Assembly (NCBI GenBank): GCA_015065395.1
Contig: SVQJ01000136.1
Span: 1-5,086 of the forward strand
Source of the DNA: Oscillospiraceae bacterium
GTDB lineage: Bacteria > Bacillota > Clostridia > Oscillospirales > CAG-272
Length of the DNA stretch: 5,086 nucleotides
Direction of reading: 5' to 3'
Position 1 is the stretch's first letter; every line of letters starts with the position of its first letter. The notes beneath the pieces were generated by a model, which did not search any database, had not been told where the DNA came from, and worked only from the letters and a program-made list of their open reading frames with translations. Position numbers and translations under genes: made by a program. Shown here piece after piece: positions 1 to 5,086 of this stretch.

Positions 1-10
1 CACCCCTTCC

Positions 11-39
11 ATTATACCACATTTCTTTCCAAACATAAA
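11..39 (-). promoter_or_regulatory. Possible leftward promoter at the window edge
   Basis: On the minus strand a perfect TATAAT lies at 16-11. It is preceded by TG one base away (TGGTATAAT), which is a full extended -10 element. Seventeen bases further upstream is a weak -35 match, TTTATG (39-34). It would drive a leftward gene whose body lies outside the window. The two terminator-like hairpins just to the right fit a rightward gene ending here at least as well, so the direction of the left neighbour is unresolved. A chance TATAAT in AT-rich DNA is possible. Confidence 0.4.
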
Positions 40-40
40 G

Positions 41-67
41 AAAAAGCCCAGTTTTACTGGACTTTTT
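41..67. terminator. Terminator-like hairpin, T-tract on both strands
   Basis: AAAAAG (41-46) pairs with CTTTTT (62-67) and CCAG (48-51) with CTGG (57-60), around a five-base loop. A single C47/A61 mismatch interrupts the stem. Either strand ends in a run of five T, so it could stop transcription in both directions. No complete gene is visible to its left. It most likely closes a unit that ends outside or at the edge of the window, and it also insulates the regulator gene to the right. Confidence 0.6.
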
Positions 68-77
68 CGACAGCCTG

Positions 78-102
78 AAAGGAGCCGCAAGGCTCCTTTT
101 TT
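78..102 (+). terminator. Intrinsic terminator, rightward
   Basis: A perfect stem AAAGGAGCC (78-86) / GGCTCCTTT (91-99) closes a GCAA loop, a stable GNRA-type tetraloop. Six T follow the GC-rich core at 97-102. The T-run is good only on the plus strand; on the minus strand it is three T and then C, so it should act on rightward transcription. It stands ten bases after the previous hairpin, giving a tandem pair upstream of the regulator promoter. Confidence 0.75.
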
Positions 103-193
103 ATATCAAAAAAAGATTTATGACTTGCGTTTTCAGTTTGGCTTCATGTGAAAAATCAACCGAATAGATAGGTTCCATTCTCCTGAGCGTATG

Positions 194-222
194 TTTACCT
201 GTGCTTACTTTTCTGATATAAT
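194..222 (+). promoter_or_regulatory. Promoter of the XRE-family regulator gene, extended -10
   Basis: A perfect TATAAT at 217-222 is preceded by TG at 214-215, which makes an extended -10 element. The -35 candidate TTTACC (194-199, four of six consensus bases) lies at the optimal 17-base spacing. Transcription would start near 229-230. That leaves a leader of about 44 nt before the ATG at 274, whereas the earlier in-frame ATG at 238 would be only about 8 nt from the transcript end. No convincing operator palindrome overlaps the promoter, so autoregulation by the HTH protein is possible but not shown. Confidence 0.75.
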
Positions 223-257
223 CAAAACAGAAAACAGATGCATCGGTTTGAAAATAT

Positions 258-264
258 GAAAGGA
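258..264 (+). promoter_or_regulatory. Ribosome binding site that sets the regulator's start
   Basis: GAAAGGA sits 9 nt before the ATG at 274. The in-frame ATGs at 238 and 256 have no such site upstream, and the one at 256 overlaps this site. The start is therefore placed at 274. Confidence 0.8.
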
Positions 265-273
265 AATAATTAT

Positions 274-1404
274 ATGTTGAGCTTTGGTCAAAGATTAAAA
301 ATTATAAGAAAAGAAGCCCAGATAACGCAGGCTGAGCTTTCGGAAAAGCTTATGGTGTCCGTTCAGGCGGTGTCAAAATGGGAATGCGATAATACTATGC
401 CCGATATTTCACAGATAGTCCCCCTTGCAGCGATCCTCGGTGTAACCACCGATTGCCTCCTCGGTGTCGGTGGTGACGAGAAAGCTGATAGGGAAAAGCT
501 GGAGGAGGCTGTGCTAAAAATTTACGAGGATAATGAACACTGGTGGACTTATGAAAACAATTGTGACTATAGATGTTATGAATTGTATCGAGACCATATT
601 AAAAAATATCCCCTTGATTATTGGGCAAAATACGGTTGTGCCGCTAGCATTTTAGGATTTTTGGATGACAGTGTCAACGGAACCAGATATATTATTCCGA
701 AAGAAGAGGAAGATGAGCTTTTTGAAGAGGCAATTCTTCATTTGAATGCTATTCTGAACTATGATAAAAATACAACAAGACTTATTTCGGCTAAAGAACT
801 GCTTGTTTGTCTGTATTTGTGTAAAGGTGACTTTACAAAAGCAGAAGGTATTGCCGGAGATTTACCTGATATGGGGAACATCAGAAATGCCATGCTTCTT
901 GAAATATACGACCGAAAAAAGGATTATGAGAAGTGTATTGAATTATCTAAGAATATGTGTGACGAATCTATGCGTTCTTATCTTGATTGCCTCTGGATCA
1001 GGGCGAGAAGAATATCCATTTTAGGGAATGTAAGAAAGAATGAAGCACTTAACGCTTGGTATGATTTCCTCGATGCTGCAAAGCTTAACCATAGAATATT
1101 TAATAATGCAGTATCTATGTACTGGCAGAGGCTTGCTTATGTAAATATTTCAAACGATTACATTGCAATTTCTGAATTTGAAAAGGCATTGATCGCAATA
1201 GAGGAGCTGTGTGAATTCGGTGTTTCATATTACGAAGATTGCAGATCCAAGGGCTACGCACCGGAAACTCTCAAAGGGATCGTTAATGATTTTCAAATCA
1301 GATTGCATAAATGCTATTGCCTTTGCTTCCCGACAAGCGATAACGTTATAGCAAATGATCCCCGTTTCAAAAAGTGCGAGGAAAGACTTTTGGCACTTAA
1401 TTGA
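274..1404 (+). CDS. XRE-family helix-turn-helix regulator with TPR-like C-terminal domain
   Basis: Predicted cytoplasmic DNA-binding regulator of 376 residues; its target genes and signal are unknown. The start at 274 gives MLSFGQRLKIIRK, the usual XRE N-terminus, and has the only good Shine-Dalgarno site. The XRE/Cro-type helix-turn-helix covers about residues 5-64, with the recognition core TQAELSEKL...VSVQAVSKWE at 18-37 and the closing helix LAAILGVTTDCLLGV at 51-65. The remaining 310 residues are predicted helical, with TPR-like helix pairs near 173-198, 208-228 and 295-314. Such a region could bind a peptide or protein partner (inference). I recognise this architecture, including an ending close to IANDPRFKxCExRL, from many uncharacterised regulators of gut Clostridia. 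Sixteen cysteines are present, three of them clustered at 347, 349 and 351 (CYCLC). The gene is noticeably AT-rich compared with metG. It stands alone, convergent with tatD, and ends at a shared terminator. The family call is secure; the function beyond DNA binding is not. Confidence 0.9.
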   Translation: MLSFGQRLKIIRKEAQITQAELSEKLMVSVQAVSKWECDNTMPDISQIVPLAAILGVTTDCLLGVGGDEKADREKLEEAVLKIYEDNEHWWTYENNCDYRCYELYRDHIKKYPLDYWAKYGCAASILGFLDDSVNGTRYIIPKEEEDELFEEAILHLNAILNYDKNTTRLISAKELLVCLYLCKGDFTKAEGIAGDLPDMGNIRNAMLLEIYDRKKDYEKCIELSKNMCDESMRSYLDCLWIRARRISILGNVRKNEALNAWYDFLDAAKLNHRIFNNAVSMYWQRLAYVNISNDYIAISEFEKALIAIEELCEFGVSYYEDCRSKGYAPETLKGIVNDFQIRLHKCYCLCFPTSDNVIANDPRFKKCEERLLALN

Positions 1405-1424
1405 GACATTTGTTTATCCCCGCA

Positions 1425-1452
1425 AAAAAGGCTGACAACTGTCAGCCTTTTT
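1425..1452. terminator. Bidirectional terminator between convergent genes
   Basis: A perfect 12-bp stem is formed by AAAAA plus GGCTGAC (1425-1436) and GTCAGCC plus TTTTT (1441-1452), with an AACT loop. The A-run on one side and T-run on the other give a T-tract in both directions. It lies 20 nt after the regulator's stop and 9 nt past the tatD stop, so it can end both transcripts. Confidence 0.9.
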
Positions 1453-1461
1453 ATACTGCTA

Positions 1462-2250
1462 TTAAAAATCGATGCCGAATAGTCTTTTTGTGTTCTCAAG
1501 CATTGCCTGTGCAAGTGCCTCTTTATCTTCGCCGCGGGCTTGCGCCATAGCATCGAGGGTGTATTTCATGTTTTTAGATAGATTGATCTCTCCTCGGTGG
1601 GGTACAGGAGGGAGATAGGGACAATCTGTTTCTATAAGAATTCTGTCAAGCGGAACTGCTCGGCAGGCTTCCCGCACCTTTTCGGCATTTTTATAGGTTA
1701 CAGGGCCTCCAAAGGCAATATACCAGCCAAGGCGGGTAAATTCACGGACCATTTCAGCACTGCCGCTATATCCGTGCATAACGCCAATAACCCCGGGATA
1801 CGACTTTATCATCTCAAGAACAGGACCGTGTGCCTCTCTGTCGTGAACGATAACGGGTTTGTCGTGCTTTTTTGCAATTTCCAGCTGTTCCTTGAAGAAC
1901 TTATGCTGCAGCCGGCGGTCGATATCCCAATGATATTCAAGACCTATCTCGCCTATGGCTACCACCTTGGGATCGGAAAGCAGGGAAGTTATCTTATCGA
2001 GGCTTTCGTTCATGGTATCATTCAGATCCTCGCAGGCTTCAGGATGAATACCAACTGCGGCATAAGCATTTTCGTAGCATTTGGCGATCTCTATAGAGCA
2101 AAGTGAGCTGTCGGGATCTGTTCCGCAGTTTATAAAACCGCAAACACCGCTCTGATATGAGTCGCGGATCGCTTTATCCATGCCGCCCTCGTAATCGTTG
2201 AAGCGGTCGTCATTATAGTGCGCGTGTGTGTCAAATATTCTCATAATCAT
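1462..2250 (-). CDS. tatD: TatD-family metal-dependent hydrolase (DNase)
   Basis: A 262-residue cytoplasmic TIM-barrel hydrolase of the amidohydrolase superfamily, normal length for TatD. The family cuts DNA, often from 3' ends, using divalent metals; older annotations call it YcfH or YabD. The metal ligands are all visible: HxH in FDTHAHYND (H9, H11), E101 in GEIGLEYH, H136 in VIVHDREAH, H159 in GVMHGYSG and D209 in IETDCPYLPP. The active site therefore looks intact. The family-typical VGIHPE lies at 66-71. The gene follows metG by 45 nt on the same strand, the order also found in Bacillus subtilis (metS-yabD), so co-transcription is likely. The start is ambiguous between ATG 2250 and ATG 2244, two codons apart, because neither has an adjacent Shine-Dalgarno site. 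I chose 2250 because an AGGA upstream of the junction hairpin would be 9 nt away from it when the hairpin folds. The exact substrate in this organism is unknown. Confidence 0.95.
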   Translation of the reverse strand: MIMRIFDTHAHYNDDRFNDYEGGMDKAIRDSYQSGVCGFINCGTDPDSSLCSIEIAKCYENAYAAVGIHPEACEDLNDTMNESLDKITSLLSDPKVVAIGEIGLEYHWDIDRRLQHKFFKEQLEIAKKHDKPVIVHDREAHGPVLEMIKSYPGVIGVMHGYSGSAEMVREFTRLGWYIAFGGPVTYKNAEKVREACRAVPLDRILIETDCPYLPPVPHRGEINLSKNMKYTLDAMAQARGEDKEALAQAMLENTKRLFGIDF

Positions 2251-2256
2251 AATTCT

Positions 2257-2287
2257 ACAAAACCGAAGGGGATACCTTCGGTTTTGT
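2257..2287 (-). promoter_or_regulatory. Perfect hairpin in the metG-tatD junction
   Basis: On the minus strand ACAAAACCGAAGG (2287-2275) pairs without mismatch with CCTTCGGTTTTGT (2269-2257) around a five-base loop, TATCC. The stem is 13 bp and ends 6 nt before the tatD ATG. It resembles a terminator, but in the direction of metG-tatD transcription the bases after the stem are AGAATT, not a T-run, and the four T of the 3' arm are interrupted by G. Termination should be weak or partial. Other roles are protecting the metG mRNA 3' end, attenuating tatD, or bridging the distant AGGA to the tatD start. In the plus direction a T5 run follows the stem, but no rightward gene is present to use it. 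Confidence 0.7.
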
Positions 2288-2290
2288 TTT

Positions 2291-2294
2291 TCCT
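2291..2294 (-). promoter_or_regulatory. Candidate displaced ribosome binding site of tatD
   Basis: On the minus strand AGGA directly follows the metG stop codon (TAA C AGGA). It is 40 nt from the tatD ATG in linear sequence, too far for normal initiation. The intervening 2257-2287 hairpin would remove 31 nt and leave 9 nt of spacing (2290-2288 plus 2256-2251). No other Shine-Dalgarno match lies within 15 nt of the start. The role is inferred. Confidence 0.4.
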
Positions 2295-2295
2295 G

Positions 2296-4257
2296 TTATC
2301 TTACTCTTTCGCCGAGAGGAGTATCCTCTGCAAGGAAAACAACTCTTACTTGTTCTTCGCCGCTGGCAAGTATCATACCGTTGGATTCAATTCCGCAAAG
2401 GGTGGCGGGCTTAAGATTTGCAACAAGGATGATCTTTTTACCAATGAGTGCTTCGGGCTCATAGAATTTTGCAATTCCGGAAACCACCTGTCTTTCCTCG
2501 TATCCAAGGTCTACTTTGAGCTTCAAAAGCTTCTTTGCCTTGGGAACCTTTTCGCAGTCAATGATTTTAGCTGTGCGGAGCTCAACATTCATAAAATCGT
2601 CAATTCCGATCTGAGCTATTCCTTCGGGTTTTTCAGGCTTCTCAGCGGCTTTTGCCGCAGCCTCTGCGGCCTTTTTGGCAGCTTCGATCTCAGCTTCAAC
2701 CTCTGCCATCATCTTCTTTTCGTCGATACGGGAGAAGAGCATCACGCTCTCGCCGACAGGTTTGCCTGCCTCCATTGCGCCGAAGGTGCCGATGGTCTCA
2801 TAAGTATTAAGATCTGTGCCGAGCTGGGAGAAAATAGACTCGCAGGTTGCGGGTATCGCAGGGGTGAGAAGTACTGCCGCAATACGGATAGTTTCGAGAA
2901 GGTTGTAAAGAACGGTGCCGAGACGGGGCTTGTCGTCCTCGTTCTTCGCGAGCGCCCAGGGCATAGTTTCATCAATATACTTATTAGCTCGGCGAAGCAT
3001 TGAAAATACGCACTCAAGTGCATCGGCAATATGATATGTGTCCATATTGGAGGTAAAGCCTTCAATTCCTGCCGTAACTGCCGCCTTGAGCTCGCTGTCG
3101 GTGCCCTCCTCGCCAGCGGGGGCAGGGATAACGCCGTCAAAATACTTCTTTGTCATTGCCACTGTACGGCTTACAAGGTTTCCGAGGTTGTTTGCAAGAT
3201 CGTTGTTGTAGCGAGCGATAACATTCTCGTATGTGATGGAGCCGTCGTTAGCGTAAGGCATCTCGCTCAGTGCGTAGTAACGAACTCCGTCAACGCCGAA
3301 GCGCTCAGCCATATCATCAGCGTAAATAATGTTTCCGCGGGACTTGGACATCTTGTCAGCTCCGAAGTTGAACCAGGGATGACCGAGAACCTTTTTGGGA
3401 AGGGGCTGACCGAGAGCCATAAGGAAGATAGGCCAGTAGATGGTATGGAAACGGAGGATGTCCTTACCGATCATATGAACGTTGCAGGGCCAGTACTTTT
3501 GATAAAGTTCAGGCTGTTCTTCGTTTGCGGGGTCAAATCCGAGAGCAGTTGCATAGTTGAAGAGTGCGTCAAGCCAAACGTAAACTACGTGCTTGTCGTC
3601 AAAGGGAACGGGAATACCCCACTTAAAAGAGGTACGGGAAACGCAGAGATCCTGAAGACCGGCCTTTAAGAAGTTGTTGACCATTTCCTTCTTGCGGGAT
3701 TCGGGCTCGATGAACTCGGGATTTTCCTCAATATGCTTGATAAGACGGTCAGCATACTTTGACATCTTAAAGAAGTATGCCTCCTCCTTAGCCTTTTCAA
3801 CGGGACGGCCGCAGTCGGGACACTTGCCGCCCTCAGCCTGTGTGTCTGTGAAGAAGGACTCGCAGGGAGTGCAGTACCAACCGCTGTACTCGCCCTTGTA
3901 GATATCGCCCTGCTCGTAGAGCTTTGTAAAGATGTTCTGAACTGCCTTTTCGTGATAGTCGTCAGTAGTACGGATAAACTTATCGTAGCTTGTGTTCATA
4001 AGGTCCCAGATACGCTTGATCTGACCGTTTGCAATGTTGTCAACGTACTGTTTGGGGGAGATGCCTGCTTCTTTTGCCTTATCCTCGATCTTCTGACCGT
4101 GCTCGTCAGTACCTGTGAGGAAGAACACGTCGTATCCGCGCTGTCTCTTGTAGCGGGCAACACAGTCGGTCATAATAACCTCGTAGGTGTTACCGAAATG
4201 AGGACGGGCAGATGCATAAGCGATCGCCGTAGTTATATAATATTTTTCCTTAGCCAT
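2296..4257 (-). CDS. metG: Methionine--tRNA ligase (methionyl-tRNA synthetase)
   Basis: Class I aminoacyl-tRNA synthetase that charges tRNA(Met), including the initiator, with methionine using ATP; essential and cytoplasmic. It has 653 residues, the usual size for the two-domain Firmicute form. The Rossmann catalytic domain begins at YYITTAIAYA. The HIGH signature appears as HFGN (20-23) within RPHFGNTYE, and KMSKS is intact at 302-306. LTGTDEHGQKIE (47-58) is a conserved MetRS block. A four-cysteine zinc knuckle lies at C129/C132 and C146/C149. The helical anticodon-binding domain spans about 345-510, with WxLAK (434-438) visible. An Ala/Lys/Glu-rich helical linker (513-545) leads to a C-terminal OB-fold tRNA-binding domain of the Trbp111/EMAP II type (about 548-653; FMNVELRTAKI, VVSGIAKFY, NLKPATLCGIESNGMIL), which also supports dimerisation in known homologues. 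The start has a good AAAGGA site 9 nt upstream and its own promoter; tatD follows downstream. The identity is secure. Confidence 0.98.
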   Translation of the reverse strand: MAKEKYYITTAIAYASARPHFGNTYEVIMTDCVARYKRQRGYDVFFLTGTDEHGQKIEDKAKEAGISPKQYVDNIANGQIKRIWDLMNTSYDKFIRTTDDYHEKAVQNIFTKLYEQGDIYKGEYSGWYCTPCESFFTDTQAEGGKCPDCGRPVEKAKEEAYFFKMSKYADRLIKHIEENPEFIEPESRKKEMVNNFLKAGLQDLCVSRTSFKWGIPVPFDDKHVVYVWLDALFNYATALGFDPANEEQPELYQKYWPCNVHMIGKDILRFHTIYWPIFLMALGQPLPKKVLGHPWFNFGADKMSKSRGNIIYADDMAERFGVDGVRYYALSEMPYANDGSITYENVIARYNNDLANNLGNLVSRTVAMTKKYFDGVIPAPAGEEGTDSELKAAVTAGIEGFTSNMDTYHIADALECVFSMLRRANKYIDETMPWALAKNEDDKPRLGTVLYNLLETIRIAAVLLTPAIPATCESIFSQLGTDLNTYETIGTFGAMEAGKPVGESVMLFSRIDEKKMMAEVEAEIEAAKKAAEAAAKAAEKPEKPEGIAQIGIDDFMNVELRTAKIIDCEKVPKAKKLLKLKVDLGYEERQVVSGIAKFYEPEALIGKKIILVANLKPATLCGIESNGMILASGEEQVRVVFLAEDTPLGERVR

Positions 4258-4266
4258 AATAATATG

Positions 4267-4272
4267 TCCTTT
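4267..4272 (-). promoter_or_regulatory. Ribosome binding site of metG
   Basis: On the minus strand AAAGGA lies 9 nt upstream of the ATG at 4257. It confirms this start, and no earlier in-frame start is needed for the conserved N-terminus. Confidence 0.85.
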
Positions 4273-4292
4273 CGAAAAGTCCTAATATATCT

Positions 4293-4320
4293 ATTATATA
4301 CATATTTTTCTTTTTTTCAA
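4293..4320 (-). promoter_or_regulatory. Promoter of the metG-tatD unit
   Basis: On the minus strand TTGAAA (4320-4315) and a perfect TATAAT (4298-4293) are separated by 16 bases of A-rich spacer. The transcript would begin near 4286, giving a leader of about 30 nt before the metG ATG. That is too short for a T-box or SAM riboswitch, so metG appears to be expressed from a plain housekeeping promoter. Confidence 0.75.
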
Positions 4321-4350
4321 TAGTTTCAACTGTTTTTCAAGTTCGGAAAT

Positions 4351-4396
4351 ATAAACAAATGAGGCTGCTGCGAGCGCAACAGCCTCATTTGTTTAT
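4351..4396 (-). terminator. 17-bp hairpin terminating the right-edge gene
   Basis: ATAAACAAATGAGGCTG (4351-4367) is perfectly complementary to 4380-4396. A further TGC/GCA pairing with a GAGC loop sits inside. The hairpin begins 2 nt after the stop codon of the leftward gene ending at 4399. The GC-rich core GAGGCTG/CAGCCTC is followed, leftward, by ATTTGTTTATATTT, a T-rich but interrupted tract. It fits an intrinsic terminator separating the edge gene from the metG promoter, and it would also work partly on rightward transcripts. Confidence 0.75.
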
Positions 4397-4398
4397 AC

Positions 4399-5086
4399 TT
4401 AATGATCTGACTCAGAATAATACTTTCCGTTGTTGTGGATGAGTGCAAGCGTTCTTAACTGTTCAACAGAGATAACGCCCATTTCATATGCATCGCTGAG
4501 ATAGTAGAAGCAACCGTCCTTCCGTATCTGTATTGGGTGATATTCGCTCATATGGTGGAAGATAACTCCGCCGATTATATCGTCCGTATCCTTTATCCAA
4601 TCGGGCATGCTTCCGGTAAAGCAGAAGGCAACCATTCCGTCTATATTTCCATAATATCTGCATATTGTGAAAATGGAAAGGTTGTAATCAGCATTATTCT
4701 TTTTTGAAAGGAAATCAATATAGTCGCTGACAAGCTGATCTTCAAGCTCAGCAGTGTATGCATCAACCTTTATCTTGTCAACGTCGGTATTATTATTGTA
4801 GCGTGAAGAGTATTTCTTCTGATAATCAAGATAAATCCGTGTTCTTTCGTGATTATATGCAGCATAGGAAATTTCTTCCTTCGTCAGATATCCCTCGCTT
4901 AAAGCCTCTTCAAGAGACATAAGAGAGTCCTTGTGCATACAGTACAGCTTGAAGGAGGAGTGATGGGTAAATGTAGCACCTGCAACGGTTACGGTGGTTT
5001 CAACCTTATCGTTTTCAGAAACGAACCAAACGGCACCCTTGCCGAACATTCCGTAGCATCTGACGCCGTCCTCAAACAGGGTATTA
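4399..5086 (-). CDS. Uncharacterised two-module protein, 5' end outside the window
   Basis: The frame is open from the stop at 4399 to the right edge (228 complete codons). The first Met (ATG 5049) is probably internal: the preceding residues NTLFEDGVRCYG continue the same domain, and no well-spaced Shine-Dalgarno site precedes that ATG. The protein contains two diverged copies of one module, at about residues 9-79 and 145-218 of the visible part. Each has a Tyr-Gly/hydrophobic strand region (GAVWFV; GMVAFCF), then G-x2-F and H-x-S, then a Lys-Asp turn, an L-x2-A helix (SLEEALSEG; YLSDAYEMG), and a helix with a conserved E ending in His. The linker is charged and Asn-rich (SSRYNNNTDVDK). From memory this module recurs in uncharacterised, often secreted, proteins of Ruminococcus-type Clostridia; I know no function. 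A signal peptide, if present, would lie outside the window. No catalytic motif is apparent. It is transcribed separately from metG, with a terminator between them. Confidence 0.8.
   Translation of the reverse strand, partial: NTLFEDGVRCYGMFGKGAVWFVSENDKVETTVTVAGATFTHHSSFKLYCMHKDSLMSLEEALSEGYLTKEEISYAAYNHERTRIYLDYQKKYSSRYNNNTDVDKIKVDAYTAELEDQLVSDYIDFLSKKNNADYNLSIFTICRYYGNIDGMVAFCFTGSMPDWIKDTDDIIGGVIFHHMSEYHPIQIRKDGCFYYLSDAYEMGVISVEQLRTLALIHNNGKYYSESDH

Noticed and set aside
158..174. AACC-N9-GGTT inverted repeat upstream of the regulator promoter, considered as an operator
   Set aside because: Four-base arms are expected by chance, and the site lies upstream of the -35 without a second copy.
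103..193. Gap between the tandem hairpins and the regulator promoter, searched for a small gene or RNA
   Set aside because: There is no open frame with a ribosome binding site, no strong hairpin and no repeat. I see nothing supportable here.
1407..1417. CATTTGTTTAT shared with 4386-4396
   Set aside because: This is an 11-base AT-rich match beside two unrelated terminators. At the second site it belongs to a hairpin arm and at the first it does not, so it is not a convincing repeat family.
1597..2106. Plus-strand open frame of 169 codons opposite tatD
   Set aside because: The opposite strand carries an intact TatD active site across the whole stretch; this frame has no ribosome binding site or family resemblance.
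2218..3003. Long open frame of 261 codons on the plus strand, antisense to metG
   Set aside because: It lies opposite well-supported metG sequence, its product is Cys/Leu/Ser-rich with no recognisable motif, and it has no promoter or ribosome binding site. Long antisense frames are expected opposite GC-biased coding DNA.
3031..3669. Plus-strand open frame of 212 codons inside metG
   Set aside because: It is a shadow of metG: it overlaps the KMSKS and catalytic-domain codons and shows no domain.
3952..4323. Plus-strand open frame crossing the metG start and promoter
   Set aside because: It is opposite conserved MetRS N-terminal codons and then runs into T-rich intergenic DNA, giving a low-complexity Phe-rich tail.
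1..5086. CRISPR array, tRNA/rRNA, insertion sequence, phage or toxin-antitoxin module
   Set aside because: I found no regularly spaced repeats, cloverleaf, transposase or integrase motifs, or paired small genes on either strand. The window is mainly ordinary housekeeping content.

Overview
The window reads as a chromosomal stretch from a Gram-positive anaerobe of the class Clostridia, most likely a Ruminococcus-like member of the Oscillospiraceae. The reasons are AAAGGA-type Shine-Dalgarno sites, extended -10 (TGnTATAAT) promoters, several A/T-flanked intrinsic-terminator hairpins, the metG-tatD gene order familiar from Firmicutes, a two-domain methionyl-tRNA synthetase, and two protein types I associate with gut Clostridia. 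The species assignment is inference; the sequence contains no rRNA or other direct taxonomic marker.

Layout, left to right. Positions 1-102 hold a possible leftward promoter at the very edge and two hairpins that look like intrinsic terminators. A good promoter with an extended -10 element (194-222) then drives a rightward gene (274-1404) for an XRE-family helix-turn-helix regulator with a long, TPR-like helical C-terminal region. A bidirectional terminator (1425-1452) separates it from a convergent leftward pair: metG (methionyl-tRNA synthetase, 4257 to 2296) followed 45 nt later by a TatD-family metal-dependent nuclease gene (2250 to 1462). metG has its own short-leader promoter (4293-4320) with no room for a T-box or S-box riboswitch. 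At the right edge is the 3' part of another leftward gene (stop at 4399, 5' end outside the window). It encodes an unrecognised protein made of two divergent copies of one roughly 70-residue module, and it ends in a 17-bp hairpin.

How they work together: metG and tatD are probably one transcription unit. metG charges tRNA(Met), while TatD is a housekeeping DNase or RNA/DNA 3'-end processing enzyme, so the link is conserved gene order rather than a shared pathway. The regulator and the edge gene appear to be independent units.

I found no CRISPR array, RNA gene, insertion sequence, phage gene or obvious defence system. The most interesting signal is the metG-tatD junction. tatD has no Shine-Dalgarno site next to its start, but an AGGA lies just before a perfect 13-bp hairpin, and folding of that hairpin would bring the AGGA to 9 nt from the tatD ATG. 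That is a candidate structure-bridged ribosome binding site.
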